This document shows, one piece after another, positions 42,791 to 52,054 of a stretch of 63,335 nucleotides of DNA. The stretch spans positions 1 through 63,335 of the forward strand of contig JADGGD010000005.1 in the NCBI GenBank assembly GCA_019690095.1. The letters are read 5' to 3'. The notes under the pieces are model-generated. The model was not told the DNA's origin. It made no database searches and saw nothing but the letters and a program-made list of their open reading frames with translations. The stretch's first letter is position 1. Each line of letters begins with the position of its first letter. Source of the DNA: Chloroflexota bacterium. GTDB lineage: Bacteria > Chloroflexota > UBA6077 > FW602-bin22 > CADDYW01. Position numbers and translations under genes: made by a program.

Positions 42791-43653
42791 TCTCTCCGCT
42801 CCCCGGCGATCCGGCTGGCCAGCCGCCTGAGATTGATCACGTGGCGCGGTGGCGGACCCTGGTCCGGGCCCGCGAGGAGCAGGGCAGGCGGCTGGATCCC
42901 CTGCACGGCCGACCAGATCCGTGGGGTGGCGATCGAGCCGCTCGATTTCGCCATCTCGTCAGCGAATCTGGTCCGGATGCCCTCTTCGCTCTCATTCGCC
43001 CGTTTCTGCGGCCGGATCTCACGGTGCTGGATGTCGGAGCTGGCGTGGGACGGCACGTTATCCCGATTGCCCCTCTGGTCCGAAAAGTGATAGCTGTTGA
43101 GCCCTCTACGGCGATGCGCCGGGAACTCCAGGACGTGGTACATGCGTCAGGCCTTGCGAACGTCGACGTGATCGCGGCGGCCTGGCCGGATGTAGACGTG
43201 ACGGCAGCTGATCTGGTCATCTGCTCGCACGTCGTGTACGTCGTGGCGGAGATTGAGCCTTTTCTCCGCCGACTCGCAGCGGTCTGCCGGGGACGCTGCT
43301 ACGTCACCTGCCGCTGGACCCAGCGCGAGGCGCCGATCCTTCCCCTGTTCGAGGAAGTCTGGGGCGAGCCCCGCTGCCCTGAGCCAACCTTCGCGGATCT
43401 TCTCGGCGTGGCCGATCAGCTTGGCCTGCGAGGGCAGGTAACCACCATTCCATTTGGGGCGGGACGCGGCTTCGAGTCCTTCGAGGCCGCCGTGGCCGCG
43501 ATCAAGGCGGACCTGCTGAACCCTCCGGGCGCGGCGGCCGATGCCCGGATCCGGGAGTACCTGGCTGGACATCTTCGCCTCCGGGAAGGGCGCTGGGTCC
43601 TGGAAGCACCGCCGATGTTCGCGGGGGTGCTCTGGTGGGAGACCGGCCGCTAA
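42787..43653 (+). CDS. Class I SAM-dependent methyltransferase
   Basis: A 288-residue protein with VLDVGAGVGRHVIPIAPLV (SAM-binding motif I), VIAVEPSTAMRREL (motif II) and DLVICSHVVYVV (motif IV/post-I). The substrate is not indicated by the sequence. Both ends overlap neighbours (ATGA with the phosphatase, TAATG with the UPF0182 gene), so all three are translated together. The ATG at 42787 is set by the overlap; the frame is open further upstream. Confidence 0.85.
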   Translation: MISPLPGDPAGQPPEIDHVARWRTLVRAREEQGRRLDPLHGRPDPWGGDRAARFRHLVSESGPDALFALIRPFLRPDLTVLDVGAGVGRHVIPIAPLVRKVIAVEPSTAMRRELQDVVHASGLANVDVIAAAWPDVDVTAADLVICSHVVYVVAEIEPFLRRLAAVCRGRCYVTCRWTQREAPILPLFEEVWGEPRCPEPTFADLLGVADQLGLRGQVTTIPFGAGRGFESFEAAVAAIKADLLNPPGAAADARIREYLAGHLRLREGRWVLEAPPMFAGVLWWETGR

Positions 43654-46436
43654 TGTGGGTCGTCGTAGCCGTACTCGTCGTGGTCGCACTGCTTGTTCTG
43701 GCACCAGTGATCGCGACGTTCTACACCGAATGGCTGTGGTTCGACAGCATCGGCCAGGGAGCCGTGTTTACCAGGACCGTGGGGGCGCAGGTTGTCCTGT
43801 TCGCTCTCGGTGCCGGCGTCTTCCTTGTCCTGGCAATGACTTCGCTCTTCGTCGGACGTGCGGTGACCCGGCGGATGGGGGGATTACCATTTCCGCGCGA
43901 GGGCGCACTCACCTACATCGTGCGGGTCAGGACATATTCCGCCGATCGGCTGGTTACGTATGGTGCGCTCGGGTGCGCCCTGGCTCTTGCCGCGATGATG
44001 GGGAGTATTGCTTCATCACGGTGGCTGATGTTTCTCCGCTTTCTCGATCTCACTCCTTTCGGTGTCTCGGATCCGCTTTTCCACGCCGATGTGTCATTCT
44101 TTGTATTCCAGCTCCCCGTCTATCGCTTCATCCAGGAGTGGCTCCTGGCGGCGATGCTGCTGATTGGCGCAATGTCGACTGCTTACTATCTTGTCCGGTC
44201 ATACGGCTTCTCCTTCAGTAGCGCTGATCTGGCTGCGCTCGCCCAGGTGCGCGGCGTTCGAGTGCACCTGTCGGCGATCGCGGCGCTGGTATCGCTTCTC
44301 CTCGCACTTGGCTACCGCCTCGATATGTATGATCTGGTCTACGCTCACCGGGGCGCCGTGCACGGCGCCGGTTTCGCGGATGTCCATGCCGGCCTACCAG
44401 CCCTGGCGCTTCTCAGCATCGTCGCTGTGGCAATGGGTGCGCTGATCTTTCTGAATGCGTTTCGCCGGGGATACGCTCTTGCGGCAATTGCAGTGGCCGG
44501 CTGGATCATCCTGGCGATCCTTGCCGGGAGCATATATCCGGCTCTGGTGCAGCAGTACGAGGTTCAGCCGAGCGAAGTCACGCGGGAGCGTCCGTACCTC
44601 CAGGCAAACCTGGACATGACGCGGCGGGCATTCGGCCTCGACCACGTCCAGACGCGTCCTTTTCCTGGCGAGCCCGATCCACGGCCGGGCGTCGTCGAGC
44701 GGAATCCCCAGACTTTCGCGAGCATCCGCCTCTGGGATCATCGCCCGCTTCTCACGACTTTGAACCAGATCCAGACGCTGCGTCTGTACTATGACTTCAA
44801 CGATGTCGATGTTGATCGGTACACGATTGATGGACAGTACACCCAGGTTATGCTGAGCGCACGTGAGCTGTCGCCAGAGCGGCTGGCCGCGCAAGCGCGC
44901 ACCTGGGTTACCCAGCACCTGCAGTTCACTCACGGCTACGGCCTGGTGATGAGTGCCGTTAACGGCGCCAGCGATCAAGGGTTACCCGATCTGCTTATCC
45001 AGGATATTCCGCCGACAGGGAAAATTCCGGTGACCCGCCCGGAGATCTACTTCGGCGAGACGACCGCGAGCTACGTCATTGTCGATACGAGCGCGCCGGA
45101 GTTTGACTACCCGCGCGGTGACCAGAACGTCTATCGGTCCTATGCTGGTACGGGCGGTGTGCTCCTGAACTCGGTCCTGCGCCGACTGGCCTTCGCGATC
45201 CGCTATCAGGATCCGAATATCCTGCTGACCAGCTACCTGCTCCCCCAGAGCCGGATCCTCTACCACCGGCAGATTACCGAGCGACTCTCCCGATTAGCTC
45301 CCTTCCTGGTCCAGGATCATGACCCCTATCTTGTTGTCGCGGACGGCCAGCTCTACTGGTTCCAGGATGCCTATACCGTTTCGGATCGGTATCCATACTC
45401 GACGCCTTACGGAAATGGTCAGTTCAACTACATCCGGAACTCGGTGAAGGTCGTCACGAATGCCTACGATGGCTCGATGACCCTCTACATCGCCGACCCG
45501 AACGACCCGATCATCCAGACGTACGCCAGGATCTTCCCCGGCCTGTTCAAGCCGATCTCGGAGATGCCAGTAGATCTCCGCGCCCACATCCGGTATCCAG
45601 AGGGCCTGTTCCTGGTCCAGGCTGACGTCCTTCGGGCCTATCATATGAATGACCCGCAGGTCTTTTACAATCGGGAGGACCTGTGGGATATTCCGCAGGA
45701 GAACGGTCCGGACGGCGTCCAGCCCATCGAGCCCTACTACGTGATCACGCGGCCGCCGGGCGAGGAGCAAGAGGAGTTTCTCCTGATGCTTCCCTTCACG
45801 CCCTCCGGTAAGAAGAATCTTGTGGCATGGCTGGCCGCCAGTTCGGATGGAGCGAATTACGGCAGGCTTCTGCTCTTCGAATATCCGAAGGATCGGGTGA
45901 ACCTGGGGCCAGAGCAGATCGAGGCATCTATTGACGAGGATCCCGGTATCTCAGCCCAGCTCAGCCTGTGGAATCAGCAGGGCTCGAAGGTCGTTCGCGG
46001 CAATCTGCTTGTCCTTCCGATCGAGGACTCTACTCTTTATGTCGAACCGCTCTACCTGCAGGCGAGCCAGAGCCAGATTCCCGAGCTCAAGCGCGTGATC
46101 GTCGCGACCCAGGACCACCTGGTCATGGCCAGCACCCTCCGCGATGGGCTTGATCAGCTGTTTAAGATCACTGCGAGCGGGAGCACCGCACCGTCCCTGA
46201 CTACCGTGGTCCCACCGGTGATCTCCACGCCAGGTCCCCCTCCCACGCCCACAGCGGCAGGCGGCTCATCGACTGTTGACATCGCGGCGCTGACGCGTTC
46301 TGCTCAGGCCCACTATCAGAAGGCCCAGGAATACCTCAAGGCTGGTGACTGGGCTGGCTACGGGCGGGAGCAGAAGGCACTCGCAGACGACCTGGAGCGG
46401 CTGGTCACCCTGACCAGCGGTCAGGCATCTCGCTAA
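43653..46436 (+). CDS. UPF0182 family large membrane protein
   Basis: A 927-residue protein with seven or so membrane segments in the first roughly 300 residues (WVVVAVLVVVALLVLAPVIATFY, VVLFALGAGVFLVLAM and others), then a large extracytoplasmic region. Recognisable UPF0182 stretches include RPYLQANLDMTRRAFGL, ASIRLWDHRPLLTTLNQIQTLRLYYDFNDVD and YPEGLFLVQADVLRAYHM. The C-terminus has a Pro/Thr linker and a helical tail. The family is conserved in Actinobacteria, Chloroflexota and Cyanobacteria, without an established function. The ATG 43653 overlaps the upstream stop. Confidence 0.92.
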   Translation: MWVVVAVLVVVALLVLAPVIATFYTEWLWFDSIGQGAVFTRTVGAQVVLFALGAGVFLVLAMTSLFVGRAVTRRMGGLPFPREGALTYIVRVRTYSADRLVTYGALGCALALAAMMGSIASSRWLMFLRFLDLTPFGVSDPLFHADVSFFVFQLPVYRFIQEWLLAAMLLIGAMSTAYYLVRSYGFSFSSADLAALAQVRGVRVHLSAIAALVSLLLALGYRLDMYDLVYAHRGAVHGAGFADVHAGLPALALLSIVAVAMGALIFLNAFRRGYALAAIAVAGWIILAILAGSIYPALVQQYEVQPSEVTRERPYLQANLDMTRRAFGLDHVQTRPFPGEPDPRPGVVERNPQTFASIRLWDHRPLLTTLNQIQTLRLYYDFNDVDVDRYTIDGQYTQVMLSARELSPERLAAQARTWVTQHLQFTHGYGLVMSAVNGASDQGLPDLLIQDIPPTGKIPVTRPEIYFGETTASYVIVDTSAPEFDYPRGDQNVYRSYAGTGGVLLNSVLRRLAFAIRYQDPNILLTSYLLPQSRILYHRQITERLSRLAPFLVQDHDPYLVVADGQLYWFQDAYTVSDRYPYSTPYGNGQFNYIRNSVKVVTNAYDGSMTLYIADPNDPIIQTYARIFPGLFKPISEMPVDLRAHIRYPEGLFLVQADVLRAYHMNDPQVFYNREDLWDIPQENGPDGVQPIEPYYVITRPPGEEQEEFLLMLPFTPSGKKNLVAWLAASSDGANYGRLLLFEYPKDRVNLGPEQIEASIDEDPGISAQLSLWNQQGSKVVRGNLLVLPIEDSTLYVEPLYLQASQSQIPELKRVIVATQDHLVMASTLRDGLDQLFKITASGSTAPSLTTVVPPVISTPGPPPTPTAAGGSSTVDIAALTRSAQAHYQKAQEYLKAGDWAGYGREQKALADDLERLVTLTSGQASR

Positions 46437-46450
46437 TCCCATTGGTGGCC

Positions 46451-46482
46451 GGGACAGGTATTTCCGAGAGAGTTCCTGTCCC
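46451..46482. terminator. Hairpin between UPF0182 and acpS
   Basis: GGGACAGG (46451-46458) and CCTGTCCC (46475-46482) pair over 8 bp around a 16-nt loop. AAGGAG, not a T-run, follows, so termination is uncertain. Confidence 0.4.
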
Positions 46483-46560
46483 AAGGAGTATGCCGCTCGG
46501 CACGCTCTCTGCCCCAGGAGATGCACAGGGTGGACCGGGAAGGGTTCGGAGCGCAGAGGC

Positions 46561-46914
46561 GTGCGAATCGAAACGGGCGTTGACCTTACTTATATTGCTC
46601 GCATCGCTGAGCTGGCCCGGCACGAGCAGTTTCTCCGACGGGCCTTCAACTCATGCGAGCTCGATGACCCGCGTCCGTCCCACCTGGCTGGCCTCTTCGC
46701 GGCCAAGGAGGCGGTATTCAAGGCGCTCGGCCGTACTCTGCCGTGGAAATCAGTAGCAGTCATCCCGAACCAGAGAGGCCGGCCGACTATCTACCTTGAT
46801 CCAGCGATTGCGCCGCCCGGGCTCGCGCGGATTGCCGTGTCCATTAGCCACGAAGCAGACTACGCGATCGCGGTCGCGGTCGCGCTGTTCCAGCCGGAGA
46901 GCGGGATAGGATGA
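46561..46914 (+). CDS. acpS: Holo-[acyl-carrier-protein] synthase
   Basis: A 117-residue phosphopantetheinyl transferase of the AcpS type. GVDLTYIARI (metal-binding Asp) and FAAKEAVFKALG (catalytic Glu and Lys) are both present; the C-terminal ISHEADYAIAVAVA is typical. It attaches 4'-phosphopantetheine to a serine of carrier proteins. It starts at GTG 46561 and overlaps the next gene, which contains a carrier domain, as ATGA; that domain is its likely partner in addition to the fatty-acid ACP. Confidence 0.93.
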   Translation: MRIETGVDLTYIARIAELARHEQFLRRAFNSCELDDPRPSHLAGLFAAKEAVFKALGRTLPWKSVAVIPNQRGRPTIYLDPAIAPPGLARIAVSISHEADYAIAVAVALFQPESGIG

Positions 46915-49379
46915 GTTCCGCCCTCCAGGCGTTTATCCTGTCTCTGGGCGTGCGTGGATCGCAGCCATCGTTACGGGAGCGCACTGACCTGCGAACCTTT
47001 ACCTGGACCTATGCTGATCTGGCGGAGCGCATCGCTGCCACCGCCGGCTGGTTCGATCGCCACGGCATTACTGCAGGCAGTCGGGTGATCCTCTGGGCTC
47101 CCAACTCTACAGCCTGGGTTGCCGCGTTTCTCGCCGCGCTGGCGTCGGGGGTGATCGCCGTCCCACTGGATGTCGGCAGTACGCCCGAGTTCGTCGAACA
47201 GGTGGCCCGCGAGGTCGAGGCGAGTCTGCTCATTCGTGGACGGTATCAGCCCTGGCTTCCCTTTCCGGGTCGGAGCATTATCATTGACGAGCTCGAGTGG
47301 GAAGCGCGCGGTGATCGGTGGCGTCGACCGGGGTGGCCCATCATTGCCCCGGATGACCTGGCTGAGATCCTCTACACCTCCGGCACCACCGCACGTCCGC
47401 GCGGCGTGATGCTCACTCACCGGAATCTGATCAGTGATCTGCGGGGCGTGCAGCCTATTGTGCCGCCGGGCGTTGCCTATCGTTTGCTTTCCCTCCTTCC
47501 CCTCAGCCATGCCTTTGAGCAGGTTATTGGCCTCCTGCTCGCGCTCAGCCGCGGTGCGACGATCACCTATCTCGAGGTACCGCGTCCTTCAGAGATTCTG
47601 ACCGCGCTCCGCGAGGATCGCATCAATACGATGCTCCTGGTTCCCGGCATCCTGGATCTCCTGCGGGCACAGGTCGTGAGGGAGATGCCGCCAGCCGCTG
47701 AGGTGGCACGCCGGTGCACCGAGCCGCTTCTCCTTCGCCTTCCCTTCGGCATGCGGCGTGCCCTTCTGGCTCCCCTGCGGTGCCGCCTTGGGGCAGAACT
47801 CTGCTTCCTCGTCGTCGGCGGTGCGCCTCTCGATAGAGACCTCGAGCAGTTCTGGGATGCGCTCGGTATCCTCGTGCTCCAGGGCTATGGACTGACCGAG
47901 GCCGGACCGGTCGTCAGTGCGAATACCATGCGCGCGCACCGCATCGGATCAGTGGGACGGCCCATCGCGGGGGTCGAGGTCCGGATCGCTCCTGACGGGG
48001 AAATTCTCGTCCGGGGGCCGAACGTAACACCTGGCTACTATCGCCGTCCGGATGCGACGGCGGAAGCGTTCACCGACAGCTGGCTCCGGACCGGCGACCT
48101 CGGTTGTCTGGATCGGGACGGCTATCTGTACATCCTCGGCCGCAAGAAGAGTGTGATCGTGACCAGCGCCGGGCTCAAGGTCTACCCGGAGGATGTCGAG
48201 ACGGCTCTGGCCCGCCAACCGGGTGTGAGAGATAGTGTGGTTCTTCCCTGGCAGGGGAAGATCTTCGCCGTCCTGCTCCTCGAGCCGATGAGCGTGCCGC
48301 GTGCGGCCGCGATCATTGAGGCGGCGAATCGTCAGCTGAGCCCGGCTCAGCGCATTCAGGGCTGGGTCGTCTGGCCGGGTGCTGACTTCCCGCGCACGCC
48401 GACCATGAAGGTGGAGCGGTACCGGATCAGCGAAGTGCTTCCGGAGCTGGTTTCCCGCCCCACCCGCGTTCAACCGGCGGCCGGACTCACCCCGCTGCAA
48501 CGGATCATACACGACCTGGCCAGGGATCGCCCGGTGCGCCCGGAGGCACGTCTGGGGATAGATCTTGGTTTATCATCGATCGACCGCCTTGAGCTCCTCA
48601 CGCGCATCGAAGAAGAGCTGCGGGTAGATATCCCGGAGACTCTGGTTACGGATCAGACCAGTGTGGCTGAGCTCGAGCACATCATCCGCGCTCAGGCGCG
48701 CCTGCGGCCCTGGCGCCCGCCGGTCTGGCCTCTTCACCCCTGGATCGCCCGGATTCGCGCCGAAGGACAGAGGCATCTGATCTTTCCCTTGCTACGGTGT
48801 ATCGTGACCCTCACGATCCATGGCGGCGAGAATCTGCGCAACCTCTCACCGCCAGTTCTCCTGGCCGGGAATCACGCAAGCCTCCTCGATGCGCCTCTTG
48901 TCCTGATGGCGCTTCCGAATCGCCTGCGGCAGCGGACCGCGGTCGCTGCCCTTGCGGGCTTCCAGGGGGACGAGCACATTCCGGGGGTGCGCCGCGCGGC
49001 CCTCGACGCCGCATTCTGGCTCTCCGAACTCCTGCTGAATACCTTCCCCGTGCCGCGGGCCACTGGATATCATGAGAGCTTGAAACACGTGGGCTTCCTG
49101 GTGGACCACGGCTGGAACGTGCTCGTCTTCCCCGAGGGCACCCGCAGTCGCACCGGGGCTCTTCAGCCGTTCCGCGAGGGCATCGGCTTGCTGGCGACTG
49201 GTCTGCAGGTACCGGTTGTCCCCTTCCGTCTGCGCGGCACGTTCGACGTTCTGCCGCGGGGGGCCTGGCTTCCTCGCCCGGGACCGGTTGAGATTCACTT
49301 CGGCGCACCGGCCTGTTACCCGCCGCTAGACTATGCCAGCGCGACACGGGCGATCGAGGATGCCGTGAGGAGTCTCTGA
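46911..49379 (+). CDS. Fusion of AMP-forming acyl ligase, carrier domain and PlsC acyltransferase
   Basis: 822 residues in three domains. Residues 1 to about 510 are an AMP-binding ligase: YTSGTTARPRGVMLTHRN, GYGLTEAGP, TGDLGCLDRDGYLYILGRKK and a C-terminal lysine in TPTMKVERYR. Residues about 530-605 are a phosphopantetheine carrier with the serine in LGLSSIDRLELL. Residues about 620-822 are a PlsC acyltransferase with NHASLLD (HX4D) and FPEGTRSRTG. It could activate a fatty acid, load it on its own carrier and transfer it to a lysophospholipid, like Aas but with a built-in carrier. Confidence 0.9.
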   Translation: MSSALQAFILSLGVRGSQPSLRERTDLRTFTWTYADLAERIAATAGWFDRHGITAGSRVILWAPNSTAWVAAFLAALASGVIAVPLDVGSTPEFVEQVAREVEASLLIRGRYQPWLPFPGRSIIIDELEWEARGDRWRRPGWPIIAPDDLAEILYTSGTTARPRGVMLTHRNLISDLRGVQPIVPPGVAYRLLSLLPLSHAFEQVIGLLLALSRGATITYLEVPRPSEILTALREDRINTMLLVPGILDLLRAQVVREMPPAAEVARRCTEPLLLRLPFGMRRALLAPLRCRLGAELCFLVVGGAPLDRDLEQFWDALGILVLQGYGLTEAGPVVSANTMRAHRIGSVGRPIAGVEVRIAPDGEILVRGPNVTPGYYRRPDATAEAFTDSWLRTGDLGCLDRDGYLYILGRKKSVIVTSAGLKVYPEDVETALARQPGVRDSVVLPWQGKIFAVLLLEPMSVPRAAAIIEAANRQLSPAQRIQGWVVWPGADFPRTPTMKVERYRISEVLPELVSRPTRVQPAAGLTPLQRIIHDLARDRPVRPEARLGIDLGLSSIDRLELLTRIEEELRVDIPETLVTDQTSVAELEHIIRAQARLRPWRPPVWPLHPWIARIRAEGQRHLIFPLLRCIVTLTIHGGENLRNLSPPVLLAGNHASLLDAPLVLMALPNRLRQRTAVAALAGFQGDEHIPGVRRAALDAAFWLSELLLNTFPVPRATGYHESLKHVGFLVDHGWNVLVFPEGTRSRTGALQPFREGIGLLATGLQVPVVPFRLRGTFDVLPRGAWLPRPGPVEIHFGAPACYPPLDYASATRAIEDAVRSL

Positions 49380-49446
49380 AGGGATACCCGGCATCGTATA
49401 ATCGAGAGGACCGCGCCGGCACTGCGGCGCGCCGAGGAGGCGATGG

Positions 49447-49863
49447 ATGATTGGACTGGAGATAGCGCGAGCCGCCCTGGCCGGCGCCGAGGCCGAGGCC
49501 CGTCGTCTGGGCGTAGCAATAGCCGTCGCGGTGGTTGACGCGGCGGGCCTCCCGATCGCGCTGATCCGCATGGACACTGCTATTCCGGCAACTGCCGAAC
49601 TCGCGCTCGGTAAAGCCTTCGGCGCAGCCTACTGGCAGCGGCCGACCAGTGATCTGGCAACCCTGGCGCGGGATCGCCCCTCTTTCTTCGCGGCGTTAAT
49701 GGCCTCGGCGCGCCGGCCGCTGGTTCCATCGGCCGGCGGACTGCCCATTATCCAGAGCGGACAGCTGGCAGGGGCGATCGGCGTGAGCGGCGCGCGTTCG
49801 CCGGAGGAAGATGTTATCTGCGCCCAGGCCGGCCTGATTGCGGCTGGTCTATCGCCGATCTGA
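49447..49863 (+). CDS. GlcG/HbpS family (DUF336) protein
   Basis: A 138-residue single-domain protein. AIAVAVVDAAGLPIALIRMDTA, ALGKAFGAAY and GGLPIIQSGQLAGAIGVSGA are the conserved blocks of the GlcG/HbpS fold. Some members bind haem, others occur with diol or glycolate utilisation enzymes; neither context is here. A TATAAT lies about 45 bp upstream (49397-49402), so it may have its own promoter. Confidence 0.87.
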   Translation: MIGLEIARAALAGAEAEARRLGVAIAVAVVDAAGLPIALIRMDTAIPATAELALGKAFGAAYWQRPTSDLATLARDRPSFFAALMASARRPLVPSAGGLPIIQSGQLAGAIGVSGARSPEEDVICAQAGLIAAGLSPI

Positions 49864-49873
49864 TGCGTTGCCT

Positions 49874-50809
49874 GTGATTCCCACCCTCCCGGACCGTCTG
49901 ATCACCGAGCTGCAGCAGCGACTTCTCGCGTGGTACGCGGTGAATCGCCGCGATCTTCCCTGGCGTGGGCGTTCCGATCCCTATGAGATCCTTGTCGCGG
50001 AGGTCATGCTCCAGCAGACCGGGGTTGAGCGGGTCGCGGCGGTCTATGAGCGTTTTCTCGCCGAGTTCCCGAGCTTTGCGGCACTGGCGGCGGCCCGGCG
50101 TCAGGAGGTCCTGCGGGCGTGGGCTGGCCTGGGCTATAATCGGCGTGCGGTCTACCTGCACGAGTGTGCCCGCGTCGTGGTCGAGCGTCACGGGGGATGC
50201 CTACCCTCGGAGCCCGAGGCGCTCCGCCGCCTGCCCGGTCTCGGCCCCTATACCGTCGCGGCGCTCCTGAGCTTCGCGTTTGGGCGCGACGTACCGGCCA
50301 TTGATACCAACGTCCGCCGTGTACTTGGCCGCCTTTTCTCTCTCGCTCCACGCGACGAGCGACAGCTTCGCGCGGCGGCAGAGCTCCTGGTGCCTGCAGG
50401 GCGGAGCGTTGACTGGAACCAGGCCCTGATGGATCTGGGAGCAGTGCTGTGCACGGCTGGTCAGCCGCGCTGTTCACTCTGTCCGCTGGAAGACCTGTGC
50501 GGGTGGTCACGCGGTCAACAGGAGGCACGCCGGAACGGGGACCGCGTGTCCATGGCCCTGCGGGTCGCCGAGCGTCCTGAACCCTACCTGGGCTCACGCC
50601 GCTTCCTCCGCGGGCGCGTCGTGGCAATTCTGCGCGATCTGGCGCCGGGCACTCTCCTCACCATAGAAGACCTTCAGGCGCGTCTTGCCGCGGTCGGCGC
50701 GCACGTCGAGATCTCTCACCTGGAGGAGATTGTGCGGTCGCTTGCAGCCGAGGGGCTGGCGACAGCACGCGAGGACGATCACGACGTCAGGATTGGGCCC
50801 CCTGATTAG
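49874..50809 (+). CDS. mutY: A/G-specific adenine glycosylase (MutY)
   Basis: A 311-residue DNA repair enzyme that removes adenine opposite 8-oxoguanine. The catalytic Glu is in VAEVMLQQTGVERV, the helix-hairpin-helix in LPGLGPYTVAALLSFAFG and the catalytic Asp in PAIDTNVRRVLGR. The 4Fe-4S ligands are CTAGQPRCSLCPLEDLC (C-x6-C-x2-C-x5-C). The last roughly 75 residues look like a short winged helix and not the NUDIX-like domain of full-length MutY. GTG 49874 starts it; TTG 49868 is equally possible. Confidence 0.92.
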   Translation: MIPTLPDRLITELQQRLLAWYAVNRRDLPWRGRSDPYEILVAEVMLQQTGVERVAAVYERFLAEFPSFAALAAARRQEVLRAWAGLGYNRRAVYLHECARVVVERHGGCLPSEPEALRRLPGLGPYTVAALLSFAFGRDVPAIDTNVRRVLGRLFSLAPRDERQLRAAAELLVPAGRSVDWNQALMDLGAVLCTAGQPRCSLCPLEDLCGWSRGQQEARRNGDRVSMALRVAERPEPYLGSRRFLRGRVVAILRDLAPGTLLTIEDLQARLAAVGAHVEISHLEEIVRSLAAEGLATAREDDHDVRIGPPD

Positions 50810-50920
50810 GCTCGCTCTCTGTGTCTTCTAGCCCTCCTCTCTTTTATCGCTCTCTGCCTTTACACGCCGGATATGCCTTGCTAGCCTGGCTGGGAGATCC
50901 AGTGGTCTGGTGATTCGACG

Positions 50921-52054
50921 GTGACCGACCGCGAGCAGTCCTGCCAGGGCGAAGGGAAAAGCCGGAGGAACGGTACAGACGCGGCATCCGGTGCGGACGG
51001 ATCGCGCTCCGAGTCCCGTGTTCGCGGCCAGGAGATCACGCCCGATCCTTCCGATCCTGCCGAGCAAAGGCCTGGCAGCTGTTCGCTTGAAAGCGAGATC
51101 AATGCTTTCATCGAGTACTGCCTGGATCAAAACCGGTCGCGGAAGACGATCGAGACATACCAGCAGGTGCTCCGCGACTTCTCGTCCTGGCTGCAAACAG
51201 CCTTCCCCGAGGTCGAGACCGTGACCCGGATCGCGCGCCGTCATGTCCAGGCGTACGCGCGCTTCCTGCGCACGCGCGTCGTCCGGCGAGGCCAAGAGCT
51301 CTCGGCCCGAACTCGTGCGAAGTATCTGGCGACGATTCGCAGCTTCTTGAAGTACTACGCAATCGAGACTGACCTGCCGGTCCTGCCCCGCGATAAGGTT
51401 GCTCTGCCACGCACTGGCGACCATATGCCCCCCGCAGTCCCGACGCCTGAGGAGATCGCGCGCCTGATCGCGGCACGTACGGGAGATACCTTGCGCGACC
51501 GCCGCGATCGGGCCATCCTCGCCCTGCTGTTCTCAACCGGGCTCCGGATCGGAGAGCTCTGCGCCATGGACCGCCGCCAGATCCGCGAGGAACACCTGGG
51601 GCAGGAGGAACTCATGGAGGTCAGCATCGTTGGCAAGGGGCGCCGCGGGCGCGTTATCTTCATCAATGCGACGGCCCAATTGCTTCTCCGGGATTACCTG
51701 GCGCTTCGCACAGATGACGATCCCGCCCTGTTCATTCACGTGCATCCGGGCCAGCGTCGCTCTGCCACTGGCGACAGCTCACGGAGGTTAACGCCGCGGG
51801 CCATTCAACAGATGGTCCAGGAGGCCGCGCGGCGGGCCGGTCTCGACGGACGGCTGACGCCGCACGCCCTTCGACACGGCTTTGCTGTTGATCTCCTGAG
51901 AGGGGGAGCGGATCTGCGGACAGTCCAGGACCTGCTCGGCCACCGGAGCGTGACAACAACCCAGGTGTACACCCGGCTCACGAACCAGACCCTTCGCGAA
52001 GGGTATCTCAAGCGCCGTTCGCTCCGTGTTCCACCGGAAGCCCCATCTACCTGA
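50921..52054 (+). CDS. Tyrosine recombinase (XerC/XerD-like)
   Basis: A 377-residue site-specific recombinase. Residues about 60-150 are the N-terminal SAM-like core-binding domain (QNRSRKTIETYQQVLRDF). All catalytic residues are seen: Arg in STGLRIGELC, Lys in GKGRRGRV, His and Arg in HALRHGFA, His in LLGHRSVTTTQ and Tyr in VYTRLTN. It could be the chromosome-dimer resolving enzyme or an integrase; the lack of phage or cassette genes favours Xer. The first roughly 50 residues are low complexity and may not be translated. It ends convergently, overlapping the next gene by 8 nt. Confidence 0.9.
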   Translation: MTDREQSCQGEGKSRRNGTDAASGADGSRSESRVRGQEITPDPSDPAEQRPGSCSLESEINAFIEYCLDQNRSRKTIETYQQVLRDFSSWLQTAFPEVETVTRIARRHVQAYARFLRTRVVRRGQELSARTRAKYLATIRSFLKYYAIETDLPVLPRDKVALPRTGDHMPPAVPTPEEIARLIAARTGDTLRDRRDRAILALLFSTGLRIGELCAMDRRQIREEHLGQEELMEVSIVGKGRRGRVIFINATAQLLLRDYLALRTDDDPALFIHVHPGQRRSATGDSSRRLTPRAIQQMVQEAARRAGLDGRLTPHALRHGFAVDLLRGGADLRTVQDLLGHRSVTTTQVYTRLTNQTLREGYLKRRSLRVPPEAPST

